A stretch of DNA of 64,000 bases from Hexactinellida sp. DTS-2022 (lineage: Eukaryota; Porifera; Hexactinellida), in contig JAPNXP010000014.1 of the NCBI GenBank assembly GCA_028753945.1, forward strand, positions 1,240,001 to 1,304,000, written 5' to 3'. A program made the translations under genes and the position numbers. This document shows positions 62,761 to 64,000 of the stretch, piece after piece. Below the pieces are notes generated by a model, which saw only the letters and a list, made by a program, of their open reading frames with translations, was not told the origin of the DNA and ran no database searches. The first letter of the stretch is position 1. Each line of letters starts with the position of its first letter.

Positions 62761-63043
62761 GCCCATTAGCTACCTCGAGTCGCGTGGCGTTAGTGCGGGC
62801 GACATAAAGTTTCTAGAAGAAGTCGGATTCCACACAGTAGAATCAATCGCTTTTGTATCCAAGAAACAGCTGATTGTAATCAAAGGCATCAGTGAAGCGA
62901 AAGCCGACAAGATTCTCTCCGAGGCGAGAAAGCTAATCCCGATGGGATTCACAACAGCGACTGAGGTTCATCAGAAGCGGTCTGACATTGTGCATATCTC
63001 AACTGGCAGCTTTAACCAAACAAGCAATAAATCATCACAATAG
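62755..63043 (+). pseudogene. RAD51: RAD51 N-terminal domain fragment
   Basis: The plus strand encodes [19 protein letters not shown], continuing through [29 protein letters not shown] and [17 protein letters not shown] to HISTGS. This is the N-terminal helix-hairpin-helix region of RAD51 (human residues about 22-100), which binds DNA. After STGS the frame leaves the family and stops at 63043. No GT donor follows at that point. AATAAA at 63078 and an A run at 63100 follow. The ATPase core lies in opposite orientation just to the right. This is either an exon displaced by an inversion or a partial duplicate. Complete first and later exons are not visible on this strand. Confidence 0.7.
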
Positions 63044-63049
63044 TTTGTG

Positions 63050-63150
63050 TTGTATAAGCAGTGTAACAGTTATAAAAAATATAATAAATTAGTGAGAAGT
63101 AAAAAAAAAAAATCTGTTGTGTAAAAAAAATTTAAAAAAAAAATCTGTGA
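63050..63150. other. A/T-tract junction between the two RAD51 pieces
   Basis: AATAAATTAGTGAGAAGT is followed by A12, ATCTGTTGTGT, A8, TTT and A10, then the end of the minus-strand RAD51 frame. The duplicated ATCTGT words next to A tracts suggest a rearrangement or retroposition joint. Confidence 0.45.
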
Positions 63151-64000
63151 CATCGCCTATCCCTCCCGGGAGGATGGCAAACACAGTTTCGCCTTCCGGG
63201 AGATAGGGCGAAGCGTTAATTTGGCATAGTCGAGATTCTTCCCTGCCTTTTCTGAGATACAGCCTTGTGGTGGAGGCGTGTGCTATTATGTTACCGCCGA
63301 TCGGTATATTCGGATCCACAGAGGTAGATCTAGCAGCGCCATCAACCTGCGCCACCACCTGGTTTGTTATAACAACCGAAATTCCGAATTCGTCGGCCAT
63401 TCTTTGCAACACGCGTAAAAACTTGCCCAGGAGCGTTTGTCGGGCGTATAGCTCTCCCCTCCCCGAGTAATCTGTCCGGAAGAGACCAGTCGCGCTGTCC
63501 ACCACCAGAAGCGGGTATCGGCTCTTTTTTGACATGATATTGCAAGCCTGCACTAACAGCTGGAACTGGTGGTCCGTGTTGTAGGCCCTGGCGTAATCTA
63601 TGTTCTCTAGTACTGTTGTGCCGGTGTCAGAGGAGATCCTGTTCCCCCGTGAAAATTTTTCCCCCGAACAATATTTCCTAGGAAATATTGTTCGGGGGAA
63701 CAATTTTCACGGGGGAACAGGATCTCCTCTGACAGGTGTCATAGTAAATCCTGTTCCCCCATCTTTTTGTTCCCCCGAACAGTATTTCCTAGCAAATCCT
63801 GTTCGGGGGAACAAAAAGATGGGGGAACAGGATTTACTATGACACCGGTCAACTTGAAGCGGGCTGCAATTGCCAGCACTCGTTCCGAACGGAAAGAAGA
63901 GTCTGTGCCGATGTATAGACATTTCCCCGCGCCCCCGCCCATGTTAGTCGGGAGCTGACACGTGACCGCCAGCGTGTGGCATATCTGGGTCTTACCAGTA
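63130..64000 (-). CDS. RAD51: RAD51 recombinase core, interrupted by a palindrome insertion; runs off the window
   Basis: Reading leftwards from 64000, [17 protein letters not shown] (end of Walker A), [18 protein letters not shown] and RFKLTG are followed by a 220-bp palindromic insert (63625-63844). [18 protein letters not shown] then resumes, with [19 protein letters not shown] (Walker B and following), [15 protein letters not shown] (loop L1), [18 protein letters not shown] (loop L2) and [13 protein letters not shown]. This is RAD51, the strand-exchange ATPase of homologous recombination, rather than DMC1. Without the insert, [10 protein letters not shown] aligns exactly with human RAD51. 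The insert and 4-bp duplication add 224 nt, which shifts frame, and no GT-AG pair restores the joint exactly. After the natural C-terminus a poly-T tract extends the frame to 63089. The coding part is GC-richer than its surroundings. It may be a damaged copy. Confidence 0.8.
63625..63845. repeat. Back-to-back 110-bp palindromes inserted in RAD51
   Basis: 63625-63734 and 63736-63845 are each about 110 bp and almost perfectly self-complementary. They are related to each other through shared ATCCTGTTCCCCC, TTCCCCCGAACA and TATTTCCTAG words. Outer words TGTCAGAG and CTATGACA mirror each other, and CCGG lies on both sides (63621-63624 and 63845-63848), as a short target duplication would. Confidence 0.8.

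Noticed and set aside
63625-63845. The RAD51 palindromes as a newly born intron (introner)
   Set aside because: No GT-AG pair removes the insert and restores [10 protein letters not shown] in frame. A GTAAAT donor exists, but every nearby acceptor leaves the wrong phase.
1-64000. tRNA, rRNA, histone or spliceosomal RNA genes
   Set aside because: I looked for box A/B promoters, cloverleaf-like words and conserved rRNA segments by eye and found none I could support.

Overview
The window reads as metazoan nuclear DNA that is AT-rich, gene-poor and crowded with transposons. Where splicing can be read from the sequence, introns are short (about 60-75 nt), and two host-type genes have no introns. 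A marine invertebrate fits. The RING-less coiled-coil/NHL gene and the single-exon sugar transporter make me think of a sponge, possibly a glass sponge, but that is a memory-based guess and nothing in the window proves it.

Host-type genes are few. They are an intact single-exon SLC2-type sugar transporter (7762-9189, minus), an intact coiled-coil/NHL-repeat protein (23725-24969, minus), the core of RAD51 running off the right edge (63130-64000, minus) with a separate RAD51 N-terminal piece facing it (62755-63043, plus), and a decayed polyQ/coiled-coil/kinase-like gene (41711-43428, minus). Smaller relics include a Myb/SANT-like pseudogene (160-960), a THAP domain (5991-6257), an OTU fragment (about 37920-38245) and a Ulp1/PHD fragment (36140-36613).

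Most of the rest is mobile DNA, often nested. From 9390 to 22422 lies a 13-kb P-element-like transposon, recognised by a perfect 31-bp inverted repeat. A 5.5-kb hAT-type element (9410-14874) sits inside its left terminal repeat and itself holds a MULE with repeat-built ends. The P-like element also carries a Merlin/IS1595-type transposase between 365-bp inverted repeats (14907-20129) and a short hAT MITE (21333-21641) in its own decayed transposase. The MULE contains one intact FLYWCH/MULE transposase and a truncated inverted copy that appears homogenised by gene conversion. At least twelve hAT-like or otherwise 8-bp-TSD elements can be delimited to the base. Two Gypsy-type LTR fossils, a non-LTR retrotransposon with a 2A-like motif, several mariner-like MITEs and a GT-microsatellite/hairpin repeat family resembling Helentron-type non-autonomous elements make up most of what remains.

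The most striking object is 55282-61517: an apparently complete KDZ-class (Zisupton/HMGXB3-like) DNA transposon with an 8-bp target duplication. Its ends are tandem 22-bp units carrying the palindrome GGACATGTCC. It holds two convergent multi-exon genes: a seven-exon KDZ transposase of about 800 residues on minus and a four-exon Ulp1-type cysteine protease fused to a PHD finger (523 residues) on plus. Both stay in frame through every inferred splice junction. I suggest the transposase acts on the repeat arrays and the SUMO-protease/PHD protein is an accessory factor, but only the domain content is seen directly. The other unusual structure is a 220-bp pair of back-to-back palindromes inserted in the RAD51 coding sequence, echoed by palindrome pairs near 48.4 and 48.7 kb.
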